Shown here one piece after another: positions 8,630 to 19,600 of a stretch of 64,000 nucleotides of DNA. Made by a program: the position numbers and the translations under genes. Positions within the stretch are counted from its first letter, which is position 1. Every line of letters begins with the position of its first letter. Under the pieces are notes generated by a model that saw nothing but the letters and a program-made list of their open reading frames with translations, was not told the DNA's origin and ran no database searches. This DNA comes from Pirellulales bacterium (lineage in GTDB: Bacteria; Planctomycetota; Planctomycetia; Pirellulales; Lacipirellulaceae): assembly GCA_019636345.1 (NCBI GenBank), contig JAHBXQ010000001.1:463985-527984 (forward strand), read 5' to 3'.

Positions 8630-9628
8630 ATGCCTTACTCCCTCGCGCTCATCCCTGGCGACGGCATTGGTCCTGAAGTGTGCGCTGCGGCGCGATGCGT
8701 CCTTGACGCCGTCGGTCTTGATCTCGCCTGGACGGAGCTCGCCGCTGGGCAGACGGCGTACGAGCAACTTGGCGATCCGCTCCCCGCGGAGACGATCGAC
8801 GGGGTCCGCGCGGTCGATGCGACGCTCAAGGGTCCCACCGCCACGGCCAAAGGGGGCGGCTTCCGCAGCGTGAACGTCGCGTTGCGACAGAAGCTCAATC
8901 TGTTCGCCAACTACCGCCCCGCCCGATCGATGCCCGGGATCCTCACGCGGTTCAGCGACGTCGACCTGATCGTCGTGCGCGAGAACACCGAGGGGCTCTA
9001 CAGCGGGCTCGAGCACGAGGTCGTCCCCGGGGTCGTCGAGAGTCAGCGAATCATCACCCGCGTCGCGTCGGAGCGGATCGCTCGGTTCGCGTTCGACGTC
9101 GCCCGCCGGCAAGGCCGGCGCCGCGTGACCTGCATCCATAAGGCGAATATCCTCAAGCTGAGCGACGGATTGTTCCTGGAGTGCTGCCAGAAGATCGCCG
9201 GGGAGTACCCCGAGATCGAGTTCGACGATTGCATCGTCGACGCCGCGGCGATGAAGCTCGTCAGCAACCCCCAGTCGTTTGACCTGATGGTGATGGAGAA
9301 CTTGTTCGGCGACATCCTGTCGGATCTCTGCAGCGGGCTCGTGGGCGGGTTGGGAGTGACCCCCAGCGCCAATGTCGGCGAGGGGATCGCCGTGTTCGAG
9401 GCGGTCCACGGCACGGCCCCCGACATCGCCGGCCGCGGGATCGCCAACCCGACGGCGCTGATCCTCAGCGGGGTGCTCATGCTGCGGTTTCTGGGCGAGA
9501 AGGCTGCGGCCGATCGGATTGAGCGCGCCGTCGGCCAAGTCATCGGCGCCGGGCGCACCGTCACCGGCGACCTGGGAGGCTCGGCCGGGACCGACGAGTT
9601 CGTCGGGGCGGTCATCGCCGCCCTGTAA
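8630..9628 (+). CDS. isocitrate/isopropylmalate dehydrogenase family protein (NAD-IDH type)
   Basis: 332 aa. Beta-decarboxylating dehydrogenase fold. IPGDGIGPEV at the N-terminus, YRPARSMPGI near 100 (substrate-binding arginine), VVRENTEGLYSGLEHE near 115-130, the metal-binding MVMENLFGDILSDL near 225 and GVTPSANVG/FEAVHGTAPDIAGRGIANP near 245-280. The NTEGLYSG segment and the HGTAPDIAGRG motif favour NAD-dependent isocitrate dehydrogenase over LeuB; homoisocitrate dehydrogenase cannot be excluded. It converts isocitrate to 2-oxoglutarate in the TCA cycle if so. Start ATG 8630 by homology; the upstream open frame is a GC artefact and no Shine-Dalgarno is visible. Confidence 0.88.
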   Translation: MPYSLALIPGDGIGPEVCAAARCVLDAVGLDLAWTELAAGQTAYEQLGDPLPAETIDGVRAVDATLKGPTATAKGGGFRSVNVALRQKLNLFANYRPARSMPGILTRFSDVDLIVVRENTEGLYSGLEHEVVPGVVESQRIITRVASERIARFAFDVARRQGRRRVTCIHKANILKLSDGLFLECCQKIAGEYPEIEFDDCIVDAAAMKLVSNPQSFDLMVMENLFGDILSDLCSGLVGGLGVTPSANVGEGIAVFEAVHGTAPDIAGRGIANPTALILSGVLMLRFLGEKAAADRIERAVGQVIGAGRTVTGDLGGSAGTDEFVGAVIAAL

Positions 9629-9734
9629 GCGGGATCTGATGAAACGGTCGGGGGGGCCGTTGGCCGGCTCCAGGGTCGACGCCCTGGTTGTGTCGCCCCG
9701 GATACCCTCGCGGCGGGGGGCAGGCAAGGATCTT

Positions 9735-9763
9735 TTGGCCCCGGGGAGCGGTTCGTCTACACT
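9735..9763 (+). promoter_or_regulatory. probable promoter of the secretin-N-domain gene
   Basis: TTGGCC at 9735-9740 and TACACT at 9758-9763 with a 17-base spacer, 79 bases upstream of the ATG at 9842. Confidence 0.4.
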
Positions 9764-9841
9764 GGGGGTCTGGGGGGGCGGTGCGCCGCACTCGCTCCCT
9801 TGGAACAGGATCGGCGCCCCCCTTTCTCGGGATAGCTTGCA

Positions 9842-12793
9842 ATGCCACGCTTCGTCTCTTGCGGCCGCTGGGCGGCCTTGTCGGCGGTTGTTCTGGCGGC
9901 GGTCGGCGGCGCGTGTCGCCTGACCTCGCAGATCGCAGCGGCGCAGCAACCTGTGGCTATGCCCGCAGCCTCGCCGTTGTCGCCGGAGCAAATGAAGGAG
10001 CTTGAGGAACTGGCCAAAAAGGACCCCGCCGCGGCCCAGCGTCGCGCCATGGAGATGATGGGCCGGCCGCAACCGGGCGGCCCGCCGGTCGACAAGCCCA
10101 AGGAATCCAAGCCAGGCGAGCAGAAGGCCGATGAGGGGAAGAAACCCGAAAGCTCCGGCGGCGAAGCCAGCACGGTGAAGCGTCCCGACAAGCCCGAGAC
10201 CAAGGCCGACCCCGCGGAACTGAAGATCGCCCCCGACGAACAGGGCCGCGTCCGGTTTAGCTTTCACGGCCAGCCGTGGAAGGACGTGCTGCAATGGTAC
10301 GCCGACGTGGCGAACTACAGCTTCGACTGGACCGAACTGCCCGGCGACTATCTCAACCTGACCACGACGCGCAGCTACACGCTCGATGAGACGCGTGATC
10401 TTTTGAATCGTCACCTGATGGCCCGGGGCTATACGCTGCTGGTCAAGGGAGAGATCCTCTCGGCCGTGAAGATCGACAAGCTCGACCCGAGCCTGATTCC
10501 GCAGGTCGATCCCGACAGCCTCGAAGACTACCCCCCGCATGAGTTCGTGCGGGCGCGGTTCGTCCTTCCCGCGACGATGGAAGCGGAAAAGGCCAAAGAG
10601 GACGTCAAGATCCTGCTGAGCCCCAACGCCAGGGTCGTGCCGCTGTTGGCCTCGAAGCAACTGATGGTGATCGACGCGGTGGTTAATTTGCGCGACGTCC
10701 GCGACCTGCTGTACGGCGAGCAGATGGCGATCAAGGAAGACGTGCGACCTCGGCCGTTCATGATTCGGTATCAACGGGCCGATTGGATTGCCGACCAAGT
10801 CATGGTGGTGCTGGGAATGGACCCTGCGGCGCGCAAAGGACCGCAGGAGGTGCAGCTCGAACAGCAGCGGATGCAGATGATGATGCAGATGCAGCAGCGC
10901 GGCGCCGACGTCAGCAAGATGCTGTCGAAGGACAGTCCCCCGGTCCACATTGCGGTCGACAAACGGCGCAACGCGCTGCTGGTCAACGCTCCCCCCGAGC
11001 AGATGGCGATCATCGAACGCACGGTGGCCGAACTTGACGTTCCCTCGGGAGACGGCGACTTCGCCGCGGCCGGGGCGATGGAAATGCGAAAATACCGCAC
11101 CGTGACGACCGGCCCCGACGCGATCGTCAACGCGCTCAAAGAGATCGGCAGCCTTGATCCGCTCACGCAACTGCAGACCGACGCCAAATCGAAAACGATC
11201 TTCGCCTACGCCACGGCCCGCGATCACGAGAGCATCCAGCGGATGATCGACAAGCTGGACGGCAGCGGCCGGGGGCTGCACGTCATTCCGCTCAGTCGTC
11301 GTTCGGCCGCCGATCAGGTCGCAGGCACGATCCAAGCGCTCATGGTGGGCGAGAAGAAGCCCGACAACCAGAACAATCGCCAGCGCTCGTACATGTTCTA
11401 CGGCTGGGGCGGGCCGCAGGAGGAAGAGACTCAGGAAGGGGACTTCCGCATTCAGCCGGACGTGGAGCAGAACCGATTGCTGCTGTGGGCGACCGAAGCA
11501 GAGTACGAAGAGGTCATGGCCCTGCTGACCAAACTGGGGGTCGTGCCGACTCCCGGCGTCGGCGGCGATCGGTTGCGCGTGTACGAGGCCCAGAGCCCGG
11601 AGGAGACGGCTCGGCTGCTCGAACAACTGCAAAAATCATGGCAGGGCAAGAACCCGCTGATCATCAACGGCCTCGACTCGAAGCAAGACGCCCCGGCGGA
11701 AGAGCCGCGGGCCCCCGCGCCCCAAACCGAGGACAAGGTCACCCGCATCGAACGCAGAGGTTCGCTGCGGGCGCATTTCGTCGCAGCCCCGGTCGACGAA
11801 GAGGCCGCGGCGGGGGCGACCGCTCCGCCGATCACGCTCACCGTCACTCCTGACGGCCGGCTCGTGCTCAGCTCCGCCGACCCGGCCGCGCTCGACCAAC
11901 TCGAAGAACTGATGGCGGAATTGCAGCCGCCGCAGGACGAGTTCGCCGTGTTCCGACTGAGCCATGCCGACGTCTACTACGTGTATCTCAATCTCAAGGA
12001 CTACTTCGCCGAAGAGCTCAAGGGCCAGAAAGAGCCGATCTACGACTATTGGGGCGACTACCGCGGCTCCCGCGACAAGGCGGCCGGCCCGGCGACCCTC
12101 GGCCGACGGCGACCGCTGCAGTTCATTTGGGACATCGACACCAATACGATTCTGGTCCAGGGGGCCAGCAAGTCGCAATTGGCGGTCATCGAGAAGCTGA
12201 TCAAGATCTACGACGAGCCCGTGGGCGAGGACGCCGTCGCCTCGCGCCGCACCGAGGCGATTCCGATTCGCTACTCCCGGGCGCAGGACATCGCCACGGC
12301 TCTCAAGGAGGTCTATCGCGACCTGTTGAGCTCGAAGGACAAGGAGTTCGCCAACGGCGGTCGCGACGGCCAGCGGACGACCCGCAACGAAACCTACTAT
12401 CGCTTCTACGGCGGGGGCGACAGCGACGACAAAGACAAGAAGTCGGCCCCCGTGAAGATGGCCTTCGAGGGCGCCCTGTCGATCGGCGTCGACGAGATCT
12501 CCAACACGCTGATCATCTCAGCCGAGGAGCAGGTCTGGACGAGCATCCGCGAAATCGTCGTTCAGCTCGACGAGCGGGCGAACCCCGAGTCGACGGTCGA
12601 GGTCGTCGAGGTGCGGGGTAACGTGACCTCGGCGGCGCTCAAGTCGGCCCTGGCGCAGGCGCTGTCGCAGCCGTGGCCTGGGGGGAAGCCGTCGTCCCAG
12701 GGAGCCCAAGGCCAGGGCCAGTCCCGCGGCGGCGAGGGGCGTAACGGCGAGAACCGAGGGAATCAGCAGCGAAATCGTGGCGACCGCCGGTAA
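9842..12793 (+). CDS. exported protein of repeated secretin N-terminal-type domains, no secretin barrel
   Basis: 983 aa. The first ~38 residues form a signal peptide (ending around AAAQQ). Residues 50-115 are a charged Lys/Glu/Pro linker. Then an N0-like start (FSFHGQPWKDVLQWYADVAN) and several NolW/Secretin_N-like modules: MAIIERTVAELDVPSG, HVIPLSRRSAADQVAGTIQA, FRLSHADVYYVYLNLKDYFA, ILVQGASKSQLAVIEKLIKI, EAIPIRYSRAQDIATALKEV. The C-terminus is Gly/Arg/Asn-rich, and the outer-membrane secretin barrel is absent. Such N-domains normally line the periplasmic channel of type II/III secretion or type IV pilus systems. Here it stands alone, so a periplasmic scaffold role is only inference. Confidence 0.82.
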   Translation: MPRFVSCGRWAALSAVVLAAVGGACRLTSQIAAAQQPVAMPAASPLSPEQMKELEELAKKDPAAAQRRAMEMMGRPQPGGPPVDKPKESKPGEQKADEGKKPESSGGEASTVKRPDKPETKADPAELKIAPDEQGRVRFSFHGQPWKDVLQWYADVANYSFDWTELPGDYLNLTTTRSYTLDETRDLLNRHLMARGYTLLVKGEILSAVKIDKLDPSLIPQVDPDSLEDYPPHEFVRARFVLPATMEAEKAKEDVKILLSPNARVVPLLASKQLMVIDAVVNLRDVRDLLYGEQMAIKEDVRPRPFMIRYQRADWIADQVMVVLGMDPAARKGPQEVQLEQQRMQMMMQMQQRGADVSKMLSKDSPPVHIAVDKRRNALLVNAPPEQMAIIERTVAELDVPSGDGDFAAAGAMEMRKYRTVTTGPDAIVNALKEIGSLDPLTQLQTDAKSKTIFAYATARDHESIQRMIDKLDGSGRGLHVIPLSRRSAADQVAGTIQALMVGEKKPDNQNNRQRSYMFYGWGGPQEEETQEGDFRIQPDVEQNRLLLWATEAEYEEVMALLTKLGVVPTPGVGGDRLRVYEAQSPEETARLLEQLQKSWQGKNPLIINGLDSKQDAPAEEPRAPAPQTEDKVTRIERRGSLRAHFVAAPVDEEAAAGATAPPITLTVTPDGRLVLSSADPAALDQLEELMAELQPPQDEFAVFRLSHADVYYVYLNLKDYFAEELKGQKEPIYDYWGDYRGSRDKAAGPATLGRRRPLQFIWDIDTNTILVQGASKSQLAVIEKLIKIYDEPVGEDAVASRRTEAIPIRYSRAQDIATALKEVYRDLLSSKDKEFANGGRDGQRTTRNETYYRFYGGGDSDDKDKKSAPVKMAFEGALSIGVDEISNTLIISAEEQVWTSIREIVVQLDERANPESTVEVVEVRGNVTSAALKSALAQALSQPWPGGKPSSQGAQGQGQSRGGEGRNGENRGNQQRNRGDRR

Positions 12794-12914
12794 ACCGCGG
12801 GGGCTCGCGCAAGCAGCGCGGCGACCGCCCGCGCGGGGGCATTGCCGACCCCTGGAAAATGTTGTAAGTTGCCGGGCTATCCCGGTTTGGCTCGCCTTGG
12901 GCCCTCCGGGCTCC

Positions 12915-12988
12915 GCCAGCGTAGCTTCAATTGGCAGAGCACCGCATTCGTAATGCGGGGGTTGTCGGTTCGACTCCGACCGCTGGCT
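12915..12988 (+). tRNA. tRNA-Thr(CGT)
   Basis: 74 bases. Acceptor stem GCCAGCG/CGCTGGC pairs perfectly (12915-12921 with 12981-12987), discriminator T at 12988. D-arm, an anticodon arm with loop TTCGTAA giving anticodon CGT (reads ACG, Thr), and a TTCGACT T-loop are all present. CCA is not encoded. It lies about 150 bases before the TPR/alpha-CTD gene. Confidence 0.95.
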
Positions 12989-13136
12989 TTTCCTGGGCGC
13001 CTTTGTCGCAGGGCGCGACGGCCGTCAGGCGACCGCCGGCCAGCCGGCGTACTGCGAGCCCGCGAGGACCCTGGCGCGACCCCGCCCCGGTCGCGAATCT
13101 CTCCGGGCGTTGTTCGAGATCACAAAAGGGATACTG

Positions 13137-14462
13137 ATGTTGCAGGCAGCCGAAGTCGACCTGAAGCAGATCGTCGTCTCCAACAGCACGTTCGGGCCGA
13201 ACGAAATCAAGCTGATCCGCTCCGCCCTGTCGGCCGATCCGACCAACCTGCGGATCCTCCGCGAGTCGGTCGGCGAACTGGAGCGGCAGGAGGGTCGGTC
13301 TCCCGCGGCGTCGGCCCGGCTGGGGGTCTGCCAGTATTTGCTGGGGCGCTATTCCGACGCGGTCAACACGCTGAAGGCCGCCGATGGCGGGGCCCTCACC
13401 CACTTCTACCTGGGCAAGAGCCACTTGTCGCTCGACCGTTACGGCGACGCGCTGGCCGCGTACGAATCGGCCGAGAAGGCGGGCTATAACAAGGACGACG
13501 TCGCCCTGGCCCGGGCCGAGGCCCAGCGCTACAACGGCGATCCCCAGGGGTCGCTCGCTACGCTCGACAAGCTGTCGGGCGCCGTCGAGCAGACGGCCGA
13601 GTACCTGTACCAGCGCTCGGCCACTGTCTCGGCCTTGGGGGGGAACCGGTCCGAGGTGGTCGCCCTGCTGGAGCGGGCGATCGACGCCGACGGCAGCCAC
13701 TCCGGCGCCCTGTTCGGGCTCGCCATGGAAAACGACCGTCACGGCAACGACCGCGAGGCGATTCAACTCTACGAGCGGGCCGCCAAGCAGTTCCCCGCCC
13801 ACGTCGGCACGCTGCTGAACCTGGGCGTGCTCTACGAGGACCAAGAGCAGTACGAGCGAGCCAAGCAGTGCTACAACCGCATTCTCGATTCGTATCCGTC
13901 GCACGAACGGGCCCGGCTGTACTTCAAGGACGCCGACGCCTCGCGCGACATGTACTACGACGAGGAAGCTCGTCGCCGGCAGGATCGGCTGTCGCAGATC
14001 CTCAGCGTGCCGGTCACCGACTTCGAATTGTCGGTCCGCAGCCGCAATTGCCTGCAGAAGATGGGCATCATGACCCTCGGCGATCTCACCGAGACGACCG
14101 AGCAGGAACTGCTGTCCAGCAAGAATTTCGGCGAGACGTCGCTCGTCGAAATCCGCGAGATGCTCTCCTCGAAGGGGCTCGAACTGGGCCAGTTCGCCGC
14201 CAACAAGTGGCAGGAAGAGCCGGTCTACGAGGCGACCTCCATGAGCGACGACGAGCGGGCCCTGCTCGATCGTCCGATCGCGGAGCTCAATCTCTCGGTC
14301 CGGGCCCGCAAGTGCATGGTCCGCTTGGGACTGACCACGATCGGCGAATTGGTCCGCCGCACGGGGGACGACCTGCTGGAATGCAAGAATTTCGGGGTCA
14401 CCAGCCTCAACGAAGTCCGCGAGAAGCTCACGACCCACGGCCTTAAGCTCCGCGGCGACTGA
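13137..14462 (+). CDS. TPR protein with two C-terminal RNA-polymerase alpha-CTD-like domains
   Basis: 441 aa. Residues ~10-270 are tetratricopeptide repeats (e.g. AREAIQLY-type helices, GVLYEDQEQYERAKQCYNRI near 235). Two helix-hairpin-helix domains follow: FELSVRSRNCLQKMGIMTLG (about 295-350), which continues DLTETTEQELLSSKNFGETS, and LNLSVRARKCMVRLGLTTIG near 385, which continues ELVRRTGDDLLECKNFG. Both closely resemble the alpha subunit C-terminal domain of RNA polymerase that binds UP elements and activators. The protein could contact DNA, sigma or activators, with TPR as a docking arm, but this is inference. Start ATG 13137, behind AAAAGGG; a TTG 9 codons upstream is less likely. Confidence 0.85.
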   Translation: MLQAAEVDLKQIVVSNSTFGPNEIKLIRSALSADPTNLRILRESVGELERQEGRSPAASARLGVCQYLLGRYSDAVNTLKAADGGALTHFYLGKSHLSLDRYGDALAAYESAEKAGYNKDDVALARAEAQRYNGDPQGSLATLDKLSGAVEQTAEYLYQRSATVSALGGNRSEVVALLERAIDADGSHSGALFGLAMENDRHGNDREAIQLYERAAKQFPAHVGTLLNLGVLYEDQEQYERAKQCYNRILDSYPSHERARLYFKDADASRDMYYDEEARRRQDRLSQILSVPVTDFELSVRSRNCLQKMGIMTLGDLTETTEQELLSSKNFGETSLVEIREMLSSKGLELGQFAANKWQEEPVYEATSMSDDERALLDRPIAELNLSVRARKCMVRLGLTTIGELVRRTGDDLLECKNFGVTSLNEVREKLTTHGLKLRGD

Positions 14463-14658
14463 GCCCGGCCTGAATTGCCCCCGGGTCTCCCCCCGGAGGA
14501 ACTCGCGCGAAGGCGTAATGAAAATTCAGCTTGCACGCCGCCCTTTCGCAGCTCGCTGACCGCGGCATGGTCGCTGAGGTGGCTTCCGCCGGACCGGGCG
14601 TCTTGGCGTTGCGTTTCTTTGCGCCCCAGCGCGCCTTTGCGCGAGGAAGACCTGACTT

Positions 14659-15810
14659 GTGACCGCCGCGCTCTTCCGCTTCGAGTTGCACGGCACGAGC
14701 GCTCCCGGTGCGCGGCGAGGGACGTTTCATACGCCGCACGGCGAGGTCCAGACGCCGGCGTTCATGCCGGTCGGGACGCTCGGCACGGTGAAGGGGGTCG
14801 ACGTCGGGCGGCTCCGCGAGACGGGCGCCCAGATGGTGCTGGGAAACACCTACCACCTCGCCCTCCGGCCCGGCGAACAGACCGTTGCCGAACTCGGCGG
14901 GTTGCATGCCTTCATGGGGTGGACGGGGCCGATTCTCACCGACAGCGGCGGGTTCCAGGTGTTCAGCCTCGCCGAACGGTCGGTGGTCACCGAGCAGGGA
15001 GTCACGTTCCGCTCGCACATCGACGGGAGCCTCGTCGAACTGAGCCCGGAGCGATCGATCGCGATCCAGGAAGCCCTGGGGAGCGACGTGGCGATGGCGT
15101 TTGACCACGTCGTGGCCCTTCCCAACTCGGCCGCGGCGGTCGAGGAGGCGACCTGGCGAAGCGTTCGCTGGGCCGAACGCTGCCGACGGGCGGCGACCCG
15201 GGGCGATCAGGCCCAGTTTGGCATCGTTCAGGGGGGGCTCGACCCGCTACTGCGACGCCGCTGTGCGGCGGCCCTGGTCGAACTCGACTTTCCCGGTTAC
15301 GCCGTCGGCGGGCTGAGCGTCGGCGAGCCCCCGGAGGACATGTACGCGATCCTCGACGAGACGACCCCGGTTCTTCCCGCGGACCGGCCCCGATACCTGA
15401 TGGGGGTCGGCCGGCCGGAGGATCTGGTCGAGGGGGTTGCTCGGGGGATCGACCTGTTCGATTGCGTCATGCCGACGCGCAACGGTCGCAACGCGTTGGT
15501 CTTCACCGACGCCGGTCCGTTGCGACTGCGGAACTTGGTCCACGAGCGCGACCCGTCGCCCATCGAGCCGGGGTGCCCTTGCCCAGCTTGCCAGCGCAGC
15601 CGCGGGTACTTGCGGCACCTGTTTCAGGCGGGCGAGATGCTGGGCCCGATCCTCGCCTCGATCCACAACCTCACCTACTACCAGCGGCTGATGGCCGAGG
15701 CCCGCGCGGCGATCGAAGCCGACGCCTACGCCGAGTTCCGCGAGGAGAAGCTCCGCGGCTGGCAGAAACAAGGGGGCAGGCGTCACGGGACAGGCGGCAG
15801 GACTGACTGA
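14659..15810 (+). CDS. tgt: queuine tRNA-ribosyltransferase
   Basis: 383 aa, GTG start. It exchanges guanine-34 of GUN-anticodon tRNAs for preQ1 in queuosine synthesis. Visible: [11 protein letters not shown] near 70, the catalytic-Asp motif [11 protein letters not shown] near 94-104, [12 protein letters not shown] near 216, [14 protein letters not shown] near 245, the nucleophile region [13 protein letters not shown] near 266, and the zinc site [17 protein letters not shown] with a downstream His (CxCx2C...H). No queA beside it. It precedes yajC-secDF, a gene order (tgt-yajC-secDF) also common in proteobacteria. Confidence 0.97.
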   Translation: MTAALFRFELHGTSAPGARRGTFHTPHGEVQTPAFMPVGTLGTVKGVDVGRLRETGAQMVLGNTYHLALRPGEQTVAELGGLHAFMGWTGPILTDSGGFQVFSLAERSVVTEQGVTFRSHIDGSLVELSPERSIAIQEALGSDVAMAFDHVVALPNSAAAVEEATWRSVRWAERCRRAATRGDQAQFGIVQGGLDPLLRRRCAAALVELDFPGYAVGGLSVGEPPEDMYAILDETTPVLPADRPRYLMGVGRPEDLVEGVARGIDLFDCVMPTRNGRNALVFTDAGPLRLRNLVHERDPSPIEPGCPCPACQRSRGYLRHLFQAGEMLGPILASIHNLTYYQRLMAEARAAIEADAYAEFREEKLRGWQKQGGRRHGTGGRTD

Positions 15811-15907
15811 GCAGGCCGCCTCCCCCCTCCCCTGTTCGCCTTCGTTCTCCCGCCCTTGTCCCTTATGGCGTCAGGATTTAAGATACGCCGATTGTTGTTC
15901 GGCGTGA

Positions 15908-15942
15908 GGCCCGGCAGCGTGGTGGCGCGTCGGGCCGTTTTT
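15908..15942 (+). terminator. terminator-like hairpin after tgt
   Basis: GGCCCGGC (15908-15915) pairs with GTCGGGCC (15929-15936), followed by GTTTTT. It may end the tgt transcript about 100 bases after its stop, or act as an attenuator before yajC. Confidence 0.6.
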
Positions 15943-16063
15943 GTTCGTTCGCCTTCCCTGGCCTCGCCCGCACCGGGCGGTCGCGAGGCCGAACGACGCC
16001 ACGAATCCTTGACAACTCCTGCTTGCGGACCGCCCGATCAGCGGCGCCGGCGGAGCTGACGCC

Positions 16064-16456
16064 ATGCCATTTGCCCGTTCGTTGAACTCGCTGTTTCTGC
16101 TCGCCGCCGAGGCCGAGGGCGCCGCTGACGCGGCAGGGGGAGCCGCTGTCGAGCAACCGCCGGCGCTGTTCAGCCCCTGGGTGCTGGTCGCGATTTTTCT
16201 GGCGTTCTATTTCATCATGCTGCGCCCCAAGCAGCGCGAGGAGCAGCAGCGCCGAAGCATGCTCGGGGAACTCAAGGAGAACGATCGTGTCGTCACGATC
16301 GGCGGGATTCACGGCGTCGTGACCAACGTCCAGCGGAACAGCGATCAGGTGACGATCCGCGTCGATGAATCGACCGGCGCCAAGCTGCGCGTCAACCTCT
16401 CGGCCGTGTCGCGCGTGGTCGTCGACGACGACAAGAAGGACGGCAAGGGAGCGTAG
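16064..16456 (+). CDS. yajC: preprotein translocase subunit YajC
   Basis: 130 aa. One membrane helix near residues 45-62 (PWVLVAIFLAFYFIMLRPKQ) followed by the cytoplasmic YajC core: MLGELKENDRVVTIGGIHG then VVTNVQRNSDQVTIRVDEST. The N-terminus is longer than in E. coli (alanine-rich, about 30 extra residues) and may be an additional helix. Part of the SecDF-YajC accessory complex and directly upstream of secDF. Confidence 0.95.
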   Translation: MPFARSLNSLFLLAAEAEGAADAAGGAAVEQPPALFSPWVLVAIFLAFYFIMLRPKQREEQQRRSMLGELKENDRVVTIGGIHGVVTNVQRNSDQVTIRVDESTGAKLRVNLSAVSRVVVDDDKKDGKGA

Positions 16457-16601
16457 CCGAAGCAGAGCGGAACTTCGAGACAGGCGGACTTCAGAAAAGC
16501 AGAGCCAAACCAAGCGGCCGTTCGCGTCGGCGACACGGCGATCAAACCACGACGCCTCGCCTCGCGGCGAGAGCAAATAACAATTCGCAGGTGGAAGTTC
16601 G

Positions 16602-19600
16602 ATGGACAGGCGCGTTGACTGGCGGAATCTGGCGACGGGACTGCGGACGCGGACGGCGGCGGTCGGGGTCGCGGCGCTGACCATGGCGGCGACGACCGCG
16701 GCGTTCGCTCAGGAAGCCGGCGAGGAGGCGGTTGCGGCCGATCCTGCGGCCGCCGAGGGGATCTCGCAACAGGGGCTGCTCAATCTGGGGATCGTGCTGG
16801 CGATCTTCATCGCGCCGGCTTTCATCGGCAATTGGCTCGGCAAGCGCCTGCGGATGCCTGACCATGGCTGGAAGTTCGCCGTGGCGATCGGCACGTTGGC
16901 GGCCGCGGCGGTGGTCGTCTCGCGGGGCGAAATCAAGCTCGGTCCCGACCTCAGCGGCGGCATCACGCTGATTTACCAAATTGATCAGCAAGCGGCCGCG
17001 GACAAGGAGGCGGGGGGGGACGACCGACAAGCGAACGCTCCCAAACGGAGCCAGCAGGAGCTCGTCGACGCCCTGGTGACCCAGCTTGCCAAGCGCGTCG
17101 ACCCGACCGGCACGAAGGAAGTCTCGATCCGCAGCTACGGCGAGGGGCAAATCGAGATCATCATCCCCAAAGCGAGCCCCGAGGAACTAGAGAGCATCGA
17201 GCGGAGCATCTACACCGCCGGGGCGCTCGAATTCCGGATTGTCGCCTCGCGAAAGTTCTCGAAGCATCGTTCGATCATTGAACTGGCCGAGAAGCTCCCC
17301 AAGGGCGCCAACATCGTCCGGCTCGACGACGGCACGTCTGTGGCCCGCTGGGTCGGCTACGACGAAGCGCAGATCGGCGACGACGCGTCGCTGGTGCGCC
17401 GCGTCGGGGCCACGGAGCCGCAGATGCTGGTGTTGACCAACGACGGTCAGGACGTGAAAGGCGACCAGCATCTCAAGTCGGCCTCGGTCGGCGCCGACCA
17501 GCTTGGCAAGCCGGCGGTCAACTTCTCGTTCAACACGGCCGGGTCGTTCGCGTTCGGCGAGTTGACTGCGGCCAACTTGCCCGACCCCTCGGGCGAGAAG
17601 TACCGCCTGGGCATCTTGTTGGACAATCGGCTGCTGAACGCCCCGAGCATCAACAGCAAGATCACGGACCAGGGGATCATCGAAGGCAACATGACCCAGA
17701 AGGAGGTCGAGGAGATCGTCGGCATCCTGCAGGCCGGCAGCTTGCCGGCGGCGCTCGACAAGGACCCTATCAGCCGCGAGCAGATCAGCCCCACGATCGG
17801 CAAGCAAACGGTTGAAAAGGGGCGCAAGGCGATCGCCGTGTCGCTGGCCGCGGTGTTGGCGTTCATGGTGTTCTACTACCGGTTCGCCGGTCTCGTGGCT
17901 TGCATGGCGCTGGCGGCCAACGTGCTGTTGATCCTCGGCTGCATGGTGCTGATCAAGGGCGCCTTCACCCTGCCGGGGCTGGCGGGCTTGGTGCTCACCG
18001 TCGGCATGTCGGTCGACGCCAACGTGCTGGTGTTCGAGCGAATCCGCGAGGAACTCGACCGCGGCACGGCCCTGCGGATGGCCATCCGCAACGGCTTCGC
18101 GCGGGCCATGTCGACCATCGTCGACGCCAGCGTCACGACGCTGATCACGGCCATCGTCATTTACAAGATCGCCCCCGACAACGTGAAAGGCTTCGGCGTC
18201 ACGCTCATTTTGGGCATCCTGATGAGCATGTTCACCGCAGTGTTCATGTCGCGAATCGTCTTCGACGTCGCCGAAAAGACCGGCTACCTCAAGAAGCTGA
18301 CGATGGCCCGGCTGGTAGGCGGAACGCGGATCGACTTCATGGGATTGCAGCGGTTCTGCGTCACGGCCTCGCTGTTGCTTGTCGCCCTCGGATTGTTCGG
18401 CCTGTTCTCCCGCGGACGCGACATTTTGAACATCGACTTCACCGGCGGCAGTTCGGTGACGATGGTGTTCGAGGAGCCAATGTCGTTCGCCGAGGTCAAA
18501 AAGACGATCGAGGAGAAAACTGACCTGGGCAAGCAGAATCTGACGCTCGTCGAGGTCGGAGACACGCAGACCCGCTACACGGTGACGTCCGTCAACGAGG
18601 ACGTCGCTGCAGTCGAACTGCTGCTGACCGAGGCGTTCGCAGGGAAGTTGAAGACCTATCACGTCGAACGAGAGAAGCTCCAGCCGATTTCCGCCACGAT
18701 GCCGCGCAACGGGGCGCCTCGGCTGTGGGGCGTGCCGGCGGGACCGTTCGCGCTGGTGTCGCTGTTGCAGGACGACGGCGACGAGTCGGTCGCGACCGCC
18801 GAAGAGGAAGAATCGGCGGCGGAGGCCGCCCCTGCGGAGGATGCCGACGATGCCGACGAAGTCGGCGAAGCGACTCAGCCGGCCGAGGAGGAGGCCGACT
18901 CGGCCGCACCTGCGGACCAGCCCGCCGCCGAGAGCGCAGCCGCCGCAACGGCCGACGCCGACGCCGACGACGACGACAACGACGCATTCGTCAACGGCAC
19001 GCAAGCGACGTTGAAGTTCAGCCTGGGCGAGGACGATTCGAGCGACGACGGGATCGGTTACGACGCGCTCGACAAGCTGGTCCAAGACGCGCTCGAAGCG
19101 ACCAAGAAGACCGGGGCCGCCTATCGGCTGTCGAGCCCCGAACCGAACTACGCCCCGACCAGCAAGCGGCGGCATGTCACCTGGGACGTGCAGCTCGCGC
19201 TGCCCGAGGCGGAGGCCCAGGAGGTGATCGCCAAACTGGAATCGACAATCAACGGCCACCCGGTCTTTCCGCTGGCCAGCAAGATCGGCGGGCGCGTGGC
19301 GGGCAAGCTCGCCGGCGACGCCATCGCGGCGATCGTCATCTCGCTGGCAGGCATCATCGGCTACATCTGGTACCGCTTCAACGGCGTCATCTACGGCTTG
19401 GCCGCGGTGGTCGCCCTGCTGCACGACGTGATCATCACGCTGGGGATCGTCGCCCTGTCGGCCTACGTCGTCGACGGCGTCCCCGCCTTGGCCAGCCTGC
19501 TTCAGCTGGAAAAGTTCCAGATCAGCCTGCCGATGGTCGCGGCAATTTTGACCCTCATCGGCTACTCGCTGAACGACACGATCGTCGTGTTCGACCGCAT

